This document shows, piece by piece, positions 23,187 to 35,380 of a stretch of 64,000 nucleotides of DNA. The notes under the pieces are model-generated. The model did not search any database. It had not been told where the DNA came from and was given only the letters and a program-made list of their open reading frames with translations. Numbering within the stretch: position 1 is the first letter of the stretch; each line of letters opens with the position of its first letter. The stretch lies in NCBI GenBank assembly GCA_947034885.2, contig OX344754.2, forward strand, positions 25,541,369-25,605,368, given 5' to 3'. The translations under genes and the position numbers were made by a program. Source of the DNA: Thuidium tamariscinum (Eukaryota; Streptophyta; Bryopsida; Hypnales; Thuidiaceae).

Positions 23187-24385
23187 AAGTGTCCCTTTAA
23201 AAGTTTTGGTATTGAGTTGAAAATTGAAGTAGCAAGGTGCTTGGATAGAAACAAGACATAGAAAGGTAGGCCCCAAAATTAAGAATGCATGCCTTTTCCA
23301 ATCCTTTCAAAGATTGAGGTAGGCGAATTATTTAATATGGCCATTTCAGCATCATGGACTTCTAGATTTGGTCTCTAGTACAAATATTACCTCGCAACAT
23401 GAAAGTAATTTTTTGATTTTAGGGAGAAGAAGAATCTCATTGCCCCAAGTCCATTGAAAAGGATTGTGAAGGTTTCTTCTATACTTTTATCCATTAATGC
23501 TGAAGCTTATACCTAGGTTTGCTTGATTCAAGTTATTGTTTGAATAGAAAAGAAGGAACAAGACGAGAGGCACTTGAATTATTTTATTTAATGGATTGAA
23601 TTGATTTAAATTTTTCTTTGAATGGAAAGAAAGATTATATGTTGCCTAAGTTTGGTTCAACATCTAATTGTGAATATAAAAAGGATGAAACTAAAGAGGA
23701 GGCATTTTAATCATTTAAATTTATTTATTTGTATCATAGAAATCAATGTTATTTCATATTCTAGATAACTATACAATTAATTGTGTCAATAGGATAAATG
23801 AAAAATATTAGTTTTACCTAATTTTTATCTTTCTTCTTGCAATTGGGAAAAAGGTTGTCTTTTATTCAAGCTAAACTCAACTCTCAATAGAATTTTATTG
23901 AAAAGAAAGAAAAGAGCTATTGAATTTAAGTTAAGAGTATCTAAGACTTTCCTTTGAAAATTTGGAAAAAAAATTATATCCATTGTGACCTTCAAGGATT
24001 GAGATATACTAAAATTGTGTGATTAATCCTTCATTCAATCATTAAAAAATTAAATTCTAAATTCCCTTCAACAATATAAATGCTACATGGAAAGAAAAAT
24101 GGGGAGAGAGTGCCCTTGGTCCCCATTGTATCATTTTTTAAGACATTCATCCAAAAACACAAAAATTCCTCAAGAACTAAAAACTCTACTTCAAGATTTT
24201 AAGAAATACAACAAAGTCACCTCCTCCTCTCTTCCAAATCCCTCCTTCATGCATTCAATAACTAAATGAACAATCCCTAGGGGAACTCAATTGTACACCG
24301 CCCTAAAATAAATGAAGAACAAGGGCCTCCACTATTATTAATTAATTCTTCACACTTTCTAAAGTAAAATAAAGAAATGGTAAGG
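23187..24385. repeat. Central spacer of the foldback element
   Basis: The part 23187-23970 has no matching partner in the arms. From about 23973 to 24385 it is an inverted copy of about 20213-20625 (coordinate sum 44598), and so a direct copy of part of the right arm near 26950-27360. The element therefore grew by at least two duplications. No ORF is convincing. Confidence 0.65.
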
Positions 24386-27300
24386 GAAAAAAAACCATTC
24401 ATTCAAATTACTTAAAAAAGCAATGGAAAAAGACGCGCCCTTCACTAAATCCCTTCTTTAGAATTTACACAATAAATAATTAAGTAAAACTACTATAAGA
24501 GAAAGTAAAAAAATAACCTACATATCCAAGCTTTGGTATAAATAAATAGCAAGGGCTACATCACCCTCTAATAACCCCATCCAAAGCCTTCAAGAATCAA
24601 ATTGAGGAAAACAAATACAAACAAAAGAACTATTTTACCCTCCAAGTTCCCAAAGATTCAATTCAAGAATGAAGAATCCATGGTCTTGTGAGAAAGAAGA
24701 TTTGAGGAATTAGGCCACAAGAAAGAGAAATGCACTTAGCTCTCAAAGGCCTCCACCCTTGTGCAAGTTGTAGTTGGTAGGTGGAGTTCTTAATGTGTCC
24801 ATTTGACCTCCATGTACTTGGAGATCTAGTCAACCGTGCACAAATGAGTTGACAGTAATTAATGTGGCCTTTTGGGGGGGCGGGTTTAGTGAAGAAGAGG
24901 AATCCCAAGGCCAAGGCCATTTGAAAACACCCACGCAGTTTGTGGTCCCGCCCTGCCTCGCGTCCGCGCCCTGACGTCCCCGCCTTGCCTCACGTCCGCG
25001 CCCTAACGTCCCCGCCCTGCCTCGCGTCCACGCCCTGGATGTTGGCAGCAGATTTGTTTTTCAATTTGCGATTGGAGTTTTGAGAATCTGGGGGCGTGTA
25101 ATATACCATTGGAAAGGTATTCAAAATATCTTTCCAATGGTATATTACACGCCCCCAGATTCCCAAAACTCCAATCGCAAAAGCAGAAGAAAGTTGACGT
25201 CTGCGCCCCAACGTCCGCGACAGGGCGTGGACGCTATGGTGTGGACATTACAGCTTGGACAAGAACCTTGGCGGGCCTTTCAAATGATCTTGGGGTCATA
25301 GGATTCTTCTTCTCCCTAAAATTGGGGGATCACTTGAATGTTGTCAACTCATTTTTGTACTATGAACCAAATCCACAAGTACATGATGGTCAAATGGCTA
25401 CATTAAATACTTCACGTACCCCAATTTGCAAAGGAGTTGAAGAAGAAATGCATTCTTATTTTTAAAGGCCTACCTTTCTATGTCTTGTTTCCTCTCAAGG
25501 CACCTTGCCACTTCAACCTTCAATTAAACACCAAAAATTTTAAAGAGACACTTTGAATAATAAAAAATTTTGTCCATTGGAGGTTGAGGTTATTTCTTGC
25601 TTAGTTTGGTTCAAGTTATTGTTGGAATAGGAAAGAAGGAACAAAAGGGGAGGCACTTGAATTATTTTATTTTATTTTCCTACAATAGAAATCAAGTTTT
25701 TTTTTGCCTAAGTTTGGTCTAACATTTAATTGTGGGAATTATAGAAAGAGGGAATTCCAAGAAAGCATTTGATTCATTGAATTTTTTCTTACAATATAAG
25801 TCAAGGTTATTTCTTGCCCAAACTTGGATCATTGAATTGTGGTAATGGAAAAGAACGGAGAACACTTGAATATTTTTTTTCTCTTTTAAAATACCAGTCA
25901 ATGTTATGTTTTGTGTGAGGTTGATTCAACATTTTATTATAGGAATAGGAATGAAAGGGAACTCTTAAATCATTTTATTTTATTTTATTTAAAATAAGAG
26001 TCAAGGTTGTTTCCTTACCCAAGTTTGGATCATTTAATTGTAAAAATGGAAAAAGAAGGGGGACACTTGAATCCTTTACACTTCTTTTCACCATAGGAGT
26101 AAAGGTTAGTTTTTGAATCTTGACTAAGCTAGGATTGTGGAATTGTAGAAATTGAAAAGAAGAAGAGGTACTTGAATCATTGAAAAAAATTCCCTAATAA
26201 AGAGAAAGATTATTTTTAGCCTAATATTGGTTTAATATTTGATTGTGAAAATAGCATAAATGGAATTAAAAAGGAGGGTTTTGATTTGTTAATATTTCTA
26301 TTTGCCTAATAGATAGAAAGGCTATTTCTTTCCTAAACTTGTTTTAACATTTAGTTGTTGCAATAGAAAAGAAAGGATTAAAAGGGAGGCACTTGAACCA
26401 TTTAATTTTTTTTTATCTATGATAGAAGCCAAGGATATTCCTTGCCTAAGTTTGGATCAACATTTAGTTGTACAAATACAAAAGCAACAAAGGTATTTGA
26501 TTTATTATGATTTCTTTTTCCCAATAGAGACAAAGGTTATTTTTTGCCTAAGCAATTAAATGTAGGAATATTGAAAAAGAAAATAAATGAGTAATGTTCA
26601 TATATAACTATATATGCACTTCATTTTCATATTCTTTTGGACGAATCTAAAAAGGTTACGACTCCTCAATCATTTGTTCTATTAAATGTAGGCCCCCAAA
26701 AATAAGAATGCATTCATTCTTCAACTCTTTTGCAAATTGAGGTAGGTGAAGTAATTAATGTGACCATTTCACCATCATGAACTTGTAGATTTAGTTTGTA
26801 GTACAAAAATGGGTTGACAACATTGAGGTAATCCCTCAATTTTAGAGAGAAGAATAATCATATGACCCCAAGTCCATTTGAAAGGCCTACCAAGGTTCCA
26901 CTCCATTGTTGTTCTAGCCGTAAGGCCCTCGCCCTAGCGTCCCTACCAATTATATCCATTGTGATCTTCAAGGATTGAGATAATAAAATTGTGTGATTAA
27001 TCCTTCATTCAATCATTAAAAAATTAAATTCTAAATTCCCTTCAACAATATAAATGCTACATGGAAAGAAAAATGGGGAGAGAGTGCCCTTGGTCCCCAT
27101 TGTATCATTTTTTAAGACATTCATCCAAAAACACAAAAATTCCTCAAGAACTAAAAACTCTACTTCAAGATTTTAAGAAATACAACAAAGTCACCTCCTC
27201 CTCTCTTCCAAATCCCTCCTTCATGCATTCAATAACTAAATGAACAATCCCTAGGGGAACTCAATTGTACACCGCCCTAAAATAAATGAAGAACAAGGGC

Positions 27301-28789
27301 CTCCACTATTATTAATTAATTCTTCACACTTTCTAAAGTAAAATAAAGAAATGGTAAGGGAAAAAAAACCATTCATTCAAATTACTTAAAAAAGCAATGG
27401 AAAAAGACGCGCCCTTCACTAAATCCCTTCTTTAGAATTTACACAATAAATAATTAAGTAAAACTACTATAAGAGAAAGTAAAAAAATAACCTACATATC
27501 CAAGCTTTGGTATAAATAAATAGCAAGGGCTACATCACCCTCTAATAACCCCATCCAAAGCCTTCAAGAATCAAATTGAGGAAAACAAATACAAACAAAA
27601 GAACTATTTTACCCTCCAAGTTCCCAAAGATTCAATTCAAGAATGAAGAATCCATGGTCTTGTGAGAAAGAAGATTTGAGGAATTAGGCCACAAGAAAGA
27701 GAAATGCACTTAGCTCTCAAAGGCCTCCACCCTTGTGCAAGTTGTAGTTGGTAGGTGGAGTTCTTAATGTGTCCATTTGACCTCCATGTACTTGGAGATC
27801 TAGTCAACCGTGCTCAAATGAGTTGACAGTAATTAATGTGGCCTTTTGGGGGGGCGGGTTTAGTGAAGAAGAGGAATCCCAAGGCCAAGGCCATTTGAAA
27901 ACACCCACGCAGTTTGTGGTCCCGCCCTGCCTCGCGTCCGCGCCCTGAAGTCCCCGCCCTGCCTCGCGTCCGCGCCCTGACGTCCCCGCCCTGCCTCGCG
28001 TCCACGCCCTAACGTCCCCGCCCTGCCTCACGTCCGCGCCCTGACGTCCCTGCCCTGCCTCACGTCCGCGCCCTGACGTCCCCGCCCTGCCTCGCGTCCA
28101 CGCCCTAGATGTTGGCAGCAGATTTGTTTTTCAATTTGCGATTGGAGTTTTGAGAATCTGGGGGCGTGTAATATACCATTGGAAAGGTATTCAAAATATC
28201 TTTCCAATGGTATATTACACGCCCCCAGATTCCCAAAACTCCAATCGCAAAAGCAGAAGAAAGTTGACGTCTGCGCCCTAGCGTCCGCGCCCGTCTTTGC
28301 GTCCCCGCCCTAGCGTCCCCGCCCAGACTTGCGTCCCCGCCCTGACGTCCCCGCCCGGCCTTGCGTCCGCGCCTGCTCATGGACTCTCTGCATAGTGGAT
28401 TTTAGTAGTAGATTTGTTTTCCAATTTGTGATTGGAGTTTTGAGAATTTAGAGGCATGTAATATACCATTGGAAAGGTATTTTGAATACCTTTCCAATGG
28501 TATATTGCATGCCTCCAAATTCTCAAAACTCCAATTGCAAAAGCAGAAAGAAGTTGACGTCCGCGCCTTGTCATTTTTCACGTCCCCGCCCTGTCTCACG
28601 TCCCCGCCTTGTTTAGTTGTGTCCGCGCCTGTGGTGTCTAGGTGGCATGAATTTAAATCCACGTGGATTTTTTATTACCTTTTAAAAAAGTCAACTATGT
28701 GTTGACCCTATTGGATGGGCGAGAGGTCTATCGGACGTCCCGGACGGACGGACGGGCGAACCGGACGTCCGCCCGGTATGACAACCCTG
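24386..28789 (-). repeat. Right arm of the foldback element
   Basis: Inverted copy of the left arm, with hairpins near 25066-25180, 28130-28245 and 28425-28545. The minisatellite at 27915-28105 has more units than its left partner. Rare substitutions (for example near 28570-28620 against 19080-19120) show the two arms are separate sequences, not simply one sequence assembled twice. Confidence 0.75.
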
Positions 28790-28924
28790 ACTAAGACCAC
28801 CTACGACTATACGAATGAAATTGTGCTTCTCAAAATGCCTCATTCATCTCATGAAAAATGAAAAGCCATTGACCATCACCAAATATGATTTAAGTTGTTC
28901 AAATACAAAAACAACAACAAATAT

Positions 28925-29350
28925 CGTACCTCATATACATGTATAAAATAATTTGAATAGATAAATTTAAATGCTATTATAGATATACAAATATAAATAT
29001 GAGATATGGATTACAAATACGTGATACAAATACAGAATATGGAATATGAGATTTTATTTTTCTAAATTCGTTTTTAAATTAATTAGATTCTGAAAATTAC
29101 AAAAAAATTCAAACGCGAAAGGATAAGCATGTAAAACTTTGTATTCCAAACATGAAACTAGAAATTGATTGTACAAGTATTGTACCTCATATAAACGTGT
29201 AAGATAATTCGAATAGATAAAATTAAATGCTAATATGGATATACAAATATAAATATGGAATTATATAGATTACAAATACGTGATACAAATACAAAATATG
29301 GGATATGAGATGAATTGTCCTAAATTGATTGTCAAAGCAATTGGGTTCTA
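28925..29350. repeat. Two tandem copies of about 248 bp
   Basis: GTACCTCATATA at about 28928 and 29176 starts two similar AT-rich units that share ATACAAATATAAATATG and ATTACAAATACGTGATACAA. Confidence 0.6.
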
Positions 29351-29989
29351 AAAATTACAAAGAAACGGGAATGCGGGAGGGTAATGTAAAATTTTTTACT
29401 TAAAACCCATTTGAAAATCAAATAACCTTTTTTTAATTTGATCGACACAGAAGATACAAAACTGTTACTGAATGCATCAAGTAGGCGTTGTAATAAGTAA
29501 CCCAAAATGTACTTCAAAATACTTCATTGAAATTGTCAATCAATTCATGGGAATAAAAAACAACAGCTATTTAGTTAAAATGGCGGTATGCCACAAACTT
29601 GGCAATTTCAAGGTTTAGACCATGTGGTCTTCATTGTACACCTCTTCTTGATTTCTAGAATTTGAAGTCTCAAATCTATATCAATCCTAGAAATTGAATG
29701 GAAAAGTGGTGTAGCAATACCATCATTTTAACGAAATACCTGTTAAAGTAGGGTTCCTTGAAGTAATTATTAGAAGAAAATGGTTATTATTTTCCATCAT
29801 GTACCATTAAAGATTGAGGAACTTCATAACCTAAGGTACAAGTTATTTGAGTGCTTTGCAATAAAATAAAGTATAGAGAATCCTATTTTCTAATGAAATC
29901 ATTCATCCCTCATGAACCTCTGCAATTTCGTGCATTTTCTTTATGATGGCCTATTAAATTGAAAATCAACGTGAAGGATAGACCCATAA
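29351..29989. other. AT-rich spacer before the satellite
   Basis: No coding potential or repeat period recognised. Confidence 0.5.
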
Positions 29990-32900
29990 AAATATGGAGA
30001 AGTTAGAATGTCATACAACATTCACAGTCTATGACAAATTCCCATTGAAACTTAACATAGTCTACTTTTTGTTGAATTTCGAAAAATAGAACACCTTGCC
30101 ATTTCTTGCGTTAATTTCCAAATGGCCTATAGAATTGGAAATCAATATGAATGGAGAATAAAAAAATTATGAAGAAGGTGAAATTTCATAGAGCATTCAT
30201 ATTCTATGACGAATTTTCATTCCTAACTTAAAATTGTCTACCTTTTGTTGGATTTTGAAAAAACAACTACCCAGCCCTTTTTGGGGTTTTCCTCTAAAAT
30301 GGCTTAAACACTTGAAAATCAATATGAAAGGGGGACAAAAAAAATATGGGGAACTTGAAATATTATAGAACATTCATTCTATGACAAATTTTCATTTTAA
30401 ATTCTAAACCCTAAACCATTTGTTGGATTTGGAAAAAAAAAACTACCTTACAATTTTTTGGGTTTTTTTTAAAAATGGCTTAAAGAGTTCAAAATCAACG
30501 TGCAGAGCTCACAAAAAGAATATGGGGAAGTTGGAATGTCATATAAAATAAATATTCTATGATCAATTTCCATTCCTAACATGAAATTGTCTATCTTTTT
30601 TTTGGATTGCCAAAAGAAAACTACATTGCCATTTTCTGGGTTTTTTTTTAACGTGCCTTAAAGAGTTCAAAATCAACGTGAAGGGGGGACGGAAAAAAAA
30701 ATGGGGAAGCTCGAAAGTCATAGAACATTCATGTTCTATAACAAATTCCCATTCCAAACTTCAAATTGTCTACCTTTTGTTGAATTTCAAAAAATGGACT
30801 ACCCGTCTATTTCTTGGATTTTTCCTATATGGTCTAAAGAGTTGGAAATCTACGTAAAGGGGGACAAAAAAAAAATATGCAGAAGTTGGAATGTTATAGA
30901 ACATGAATGTTCTATGACAAATTTCCATTTCAAACTTCAAATTCTCTACCTTTTGTTGGATTTGGAGAAAAGAACTACCCGGTCATTTTCTGGTTTTTTT
31001 ATAAAATGGCTTGAAGAACTGGAAATAATCGTGAAGTTATGACAAAAAAAGATATGCGGAATTTTGAATGTCATAGAGCATTCATGTTCTATGACAAATT
31101 CCCATGCCAAACTTAAAATTGACTGTCTTTTGTTGAATCTCAAAAAATAGACTACTCTGCCATTTCTTGGGTTTTTTTCTAAATTTCCAAAAGAATTAGA
31201 AATCAACGTAAAGGGTACATAAGAAAAATATGGGGAAGTTTGAATGTCATAGAACATTCATTTTCTATGATAAATTTTCCTTTCCTAACTTCAAATTGTC
31301 CACGTCCTCTTAGATTGGGGAAAAAAAACTACTCGGCCATTTTCTGTTTTTTTAAAATGGCTTAAAGAATTAGAAATGAACATGAAGTTATGACCAAAAA
31401 AATATGGGGAACTTAGAATGTCATTGAGCTTTCATATTCTATGAAAAACTTTCATTCTTAGCATGAAATTCTCTATTTTTTGTTAAATTTCAAGAAATAC
31501 TAGACTACTTTGTCATTTTTGGGGTTTATATGCAAATGGCCAAAAAAATTGAAAATCAACGTAAAGTGTGGACAAAAAAAATATGGGGAAGTTAGAATGA
31601 CATAGAACATTCATGTTCTATGACAAATTTCCATTCCCAACTTCAAATTCTCTAGCTTTTGTTGGATTTGGAGAAAAGAACTACCTAGCCATTTCTTGGG
31701 TGTTTTTTTGAAAATGGCTTAGATCATTGAAAATGAACGTGAAGTGATGACAAAAAAAAATATGGGGAACTTGGAATGTCATGGAGCTTTCATGTTCTAT
31801 GAGAAATTTCCATTCCAAATTTCAAATTCTCTACCTTTTGTTGGCTTTGGAGAAAAGGAGTACCCGGCCATTTCCTGGGCTTTTTTGAAAATGGCTTAAA
31901 GAATTGAAAATGAACATGAAGTGATGACAAAAAAAGCTATGGGGAACTTGGAATGTCATTGAGCTTTCATATTCTATGAAAAATTTCCATTACAAACTTC
32001 GAATTGTCAATTTTTTGTTAAATTTCAAGAAATAGACTACTTTGTCATATTTTGGGGTTTATATGCAAATGGCCAAAAAATTTGAAAATCAACGTAAAGT
32101 GTGGACAAAAAAAATATGGAGAAGTTAGAATGACATAGAACATTCATGTTCTACGACAAATTTCCATTCCCGACTTCAAATTGTCTATTTTTTCTTGGAT
32201 TTGGAGAAAAGAACTACCCAGCCATTTCCTGGGTGTTTTTTTGAAAATGGCTTAGATCATTGAAAATGAACGTGAAGTGATGACAAAAAAAAATATGGGG
32301 AACTTAGAATGTCAAAGAGCTTTCATGTTCTATGAGAAATTTCCATTACAAACTACAAATTGTCTATTTTTTCTTGGATTTGGAGAAAAAGAGTACCCGG
32401 CCATTCTGGGGTTTTCTTTTCAAATGGTTTAAAGAATTGAAAATGAACGTGAAGTGATGACAAAAAAAGCTATGGGGAACTTGGAATGTCATTGAGCTTT
32501 CATATTCTATGAAAAATTTCCATTCCAAACTTCGAATTGTCTATTTTTTGTTAAATTTCAAAAAATAGACTACTTTGTCATATTTTGGGGTTTATATGCA
32601 AATGGCCAAAAAAATTGAAAATCAACGTAAAGTGTGGACAAAAAAAATATGGGGAAGTTAGAATGACATAGAACATTCATGTTCTACGACAAATTTCCAT
32701 TCCCAACTTCAAATTGTCTATTTTTTCTTGGATTTGGAGAAAAGAAGTACCCAGCCATTTTTTGGGTTTTTTTTTTAAATGGCTTAAAGAATTGGGAATG
32801 GACGTGAAGTTATGACAAAAAAAAATATGGGGAACTTGGAATGTCATAGAGCTTTCATATTGTATGACAAATTTCCATTCCAAACTTCAAATTGTCTACC

Positions 32901-33330
32901 TTTTGTTAGATTTGGAGAGAAGGAGTACCATGTTTATTTTGGGGTGTTGTTCTAAATGGCCTAAAGAGTGGAAAATCAACGTGAAGGGGGGTCGAAAAGA
33001 AATATGTGTAAGTTTGAATGTCAACAAACATTCATGTTCTAGGGCAAATTCTCGTTAATAACATGAAATTGTCTGTTTTTCGTTGAATTTCAAAAAGTAG
33101 GGTACCTTGCTTTTTGTTAGGTTAATATATGATTGGCCTATTGAATTGTACATCAATGTGAATGGAGAATAAAAAAAAGTATTGGGAAGTTGGTTTGTCA
33201 TAGAACATTCATGTTATATGACAAATTCCCATGCCAAACTTGAAATTGACCCTAATTCCCATGTCAAACTGGTAATTCTGAATTTGTAGTTGAATTTCAA
33301 AAATTGGGCTACCATGTAGTTTTGTTTTGG
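29990..33330 (+). repeat. Satellite array, monomer about 177 bp
   Basis: About 19 monomers. A landmark TTCAT within GAACATTCATGTTCTATGAC recurs at 31081, 31256, 31431, 31610, 31789, 31966, 32143, 32322, 32499, 32676, 32854, 33031 and 33209, a spacing of 175-179 bp. Each monomer also carries TATGGGGAA, a TTGGATTTGGAGAAAA-type block and ATGGCTTAAAGAATTGAAAA. The length equals a nucleosome repeat, as in centromeric or pericentromeric satellites. Left-side monomers are more diverged. ORFs in the array are accidental. Confidence 0.85.
31430..32960 (+). repeat. Trimeric higher-order repeat of about 533 bp
   Basis: Three monomer types alternate. The type with AGAATGACATAGAACATTC lies at 31610, 32143 and 32676 (spacing 533 and 533). 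The type with TCATTGAGCTTTCATATTC lies at 31431, 31966 and 32499. The third type lies at 31789, 32322 and 32854. Copies one trimer apart are far more alike than neighbouring monomers. Confidence 0.8.
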
Positions 33331-34780
33331 ATTTCTTCTCAGAATTGTAGACCATGAAAATTTTTTAAGAACCAATTCAAATTTTTCCTACAAAATCTTG
33401 TTAGAATTTTCATTTAAGTTTTTTCAAAAATAGATAGAGAGCAACAGAAATAAAAAACTGTGATGGAAAATAATTGTCACTGAAGAAGTTCTAAAATTTT
33501 GTTCATGGTTCTAAACTCATTACATTCTTCTTAAGCCTAAACCCTAATACATAGGATATGCTAGAAGATGAGGAGACTCTAATTGGAAATCTTGCTAAAT
33601 TTATGAAAATCAAGAGCAGTAATTAAATAAATAAATTACAATCCTAAAATCCTAAACCCTAAATCCATGAACATAGAGACTATAATGTAAAAGTAATTAT
33701 GTAGTAGTTTTCAAAGATTTTTTGAAATGTAAAGAATCATAAAATAAACGTTTGAATTATTTATCATCTTTGAGGGCTTAGAATTTTTTGAGACATTCTG
33801 CTATTGGAATACATAGAAACAGAAGAAAAATAAAAACATTATTAGTTTTAAAAGTAGTGGCCTTTCAACTGATTTCTTTGGAATGGATGGTTTGGGTTAA
33901 TAATATGACACAAGCGACATCAATGCTTTTCCTTACAAGAATTATGGCATCATCATGCATGCCATGATAAGCTTCTTCATTATCAATTGTATTCATTACC
34001 TCGATCATGACTTACACGCTTCTAAATTGTTGTGCCTCATTTTAATATTAATTTATTTTTAATGGCATCAATGATTTAGGGCAAGGATACCTTAGTTTGA
34101 ATATAAAACCTTTACTAGTTCATCAAATTTAATCTCCGTTCAAAGTACAATGCCTAATTTGTGATTGAAGTTCATGATGTATTAACTAAGAGGTCATATT
34201 GAAGTACTTGGAACAGGACTTTGCTGTCCATCTAAAATGAGAACTATTAGACTTGCAGCTTGTAAATGTTCTTATGTAAGAAGCTTCTTCATAAACAATT
34301 TTGAACCTCTTGGAGCTACTTCTTTGAAGAAAATAACAACCTTTCTTAAAATCATTATTTGTGGGTCATACGAAGAAGGCGTGCAATCTCACAAAATCAG
34401 TTTCATTAATTGCAAATGTACAATTGCTCTTGTTTTAACCACCAATAAAACCAAATAAATAAATAAACAAATTACAATGTCCATTCTCTATGAAGAATAA
34501 GATTCTGTAATCAATTTCAATATAATGACAACTAATTTATAATCTCTGCCTAATTCAAAATAAAGAATCGCGTTGCTACTATGCTTTCAAATGAATTTGT
34601 ATAGAAGTTCAGAAATAATTAGAAACAAAGAATGAAAGAGTGAACTCATGTTGAATGACTTTTTTAGAATTCTAACATTGGTATTTAATTTCCAAAATAA
34701 TTCCTATGTAACATAGAACACTCTCTTCGTATAGTAGATAATTTCAAAGGCTTGTTAATGTTTTGAAATTTGCATGCAAG
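33331..34780. other. AT-rich sequence between satellite blocks
   Basis: No gene recognised. A few CCTAAACCCTAA-like strings near 33535 and 33650 resemble telomere units but are isolated. Confidence 0.5.
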
Positions 34781-34789
34781 AAAGTCAAC

Positions 34790-35380
34790 AACAAAAATAT
34801 TGAAGTGACAATGCTATGAAACATTCATATTCTATGACAAATGTTGTCTTCATGCAATCTAATTGCTTAAGCTGTATTTGATCCAGAAGTATGCACTTTT
34901 TTGCCACTGTTCGGTAGGAAACCATAGAAGCATGCAAATGTTTTAAAATTGACGTGCATGAAAGCCAAAAAATAAAATGTGTAAGTTGGAATGCCATTGA
35001 ACTTTTATTTTCTAAAACCCATTTGAATTTTTTTTGATCTTATTGCTCCATTCTCATTTAATGCAATACAAAGGGCAGCTCTACCATTTCTTTAGGAAAC
35101 CACAAAAGCATGCAAATGTTTTAAAATTCACGTGCATGGAAACCAAAAAACAAAATGTGTAAGTTGGAATGCCATTGAACATTTGTCTTCTAAAACCCAT
35201 TTACATTTTTTTTGATCTTATTGCTCCATTCTCATTTAATGCAACTAAAAGGGCAGCCTTGCCATTTTTTTAAGAAACCACAAAAGCATGCAAATGTTTA
35301 AAATTCACGTGCATGGAAGCCAAAAACAAAATTGTGTAAGTTCGAATGCCATTGAACGTTTGTGTTCTATGACCCATTTG
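34790..35380 (+). repeat. Diverged satellite units, about 178 bp
   Basis: GGAATGCCATTGAAC or its variant recurs at about 34988, 35166 and 35344 (spacing 178), with GCATGCAAATGTTTTAAAAT and ACGTGCATG(G/A)AA in each unit. The order of motifs parallels the main array, so this is probably an older branch of the same satellite. Confidence 0.65.

Larger units (their letters stand above)
18893..28789. mobile_element. Giant hAT-like foldback element, 9.9 kb
   Basis: It begins CAGGGTTGTCATACCGGGCG and ends with the exact complement (CCCTG at 28785-28789). The arms 18893-23186 and 24386-28789 are inverted copies. Outer matches have coordinate sum 47682 and inner ones 47572; the 110-bp step comes from extra GC-rich minisatellite units at about 27930-28090 in the right arm. 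No transposase ORF exists inside, so it would need a hAT enzyme in trans. Flanking 8-mers (TTTTTAAG and ACTAAGAC) do not form a target duplication, so it is old, rearranged or formed by recombination. The arms are nearly identical (many short frames translate identically), yet a few substitutions distinguish them. A transcript through both arms would fold into a very long hairpin RNA. Confidence 0.8.

Noticed and set aside
18977-28705. Many short ORFs in the foldback element
   Set aside because: They only mirror each other because the DNA is inverted or duplicated; hairpin and minisatellite translations without features.
18893-28789. Pure assembly artefact
   Set aside because: Not excluded, but the hAT-type ends, arm-specific substitutions, the 110-bp length difference and the unique spacer argue for a real structure.
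18885-28797. 8-bp target duplication of the foldback element
   Set aside because: TTTTTAAG and ACTAAGAC do not match.
30563-33058. Short ORFs in the satellite
   Set aside because: Repeated frames of a tandem array with no conservation of reading frame between monomers.
29990-33330. CRISPR array
   Set aside because: Whole monomers repeat with graded divergence; there are no short identical repeats with unique spacers, and the genome is eukaryotic.
33535-33660. Interstitial telomere
   Set aside because: Only one or two CCTAAACCCTAA-like units, not in register.
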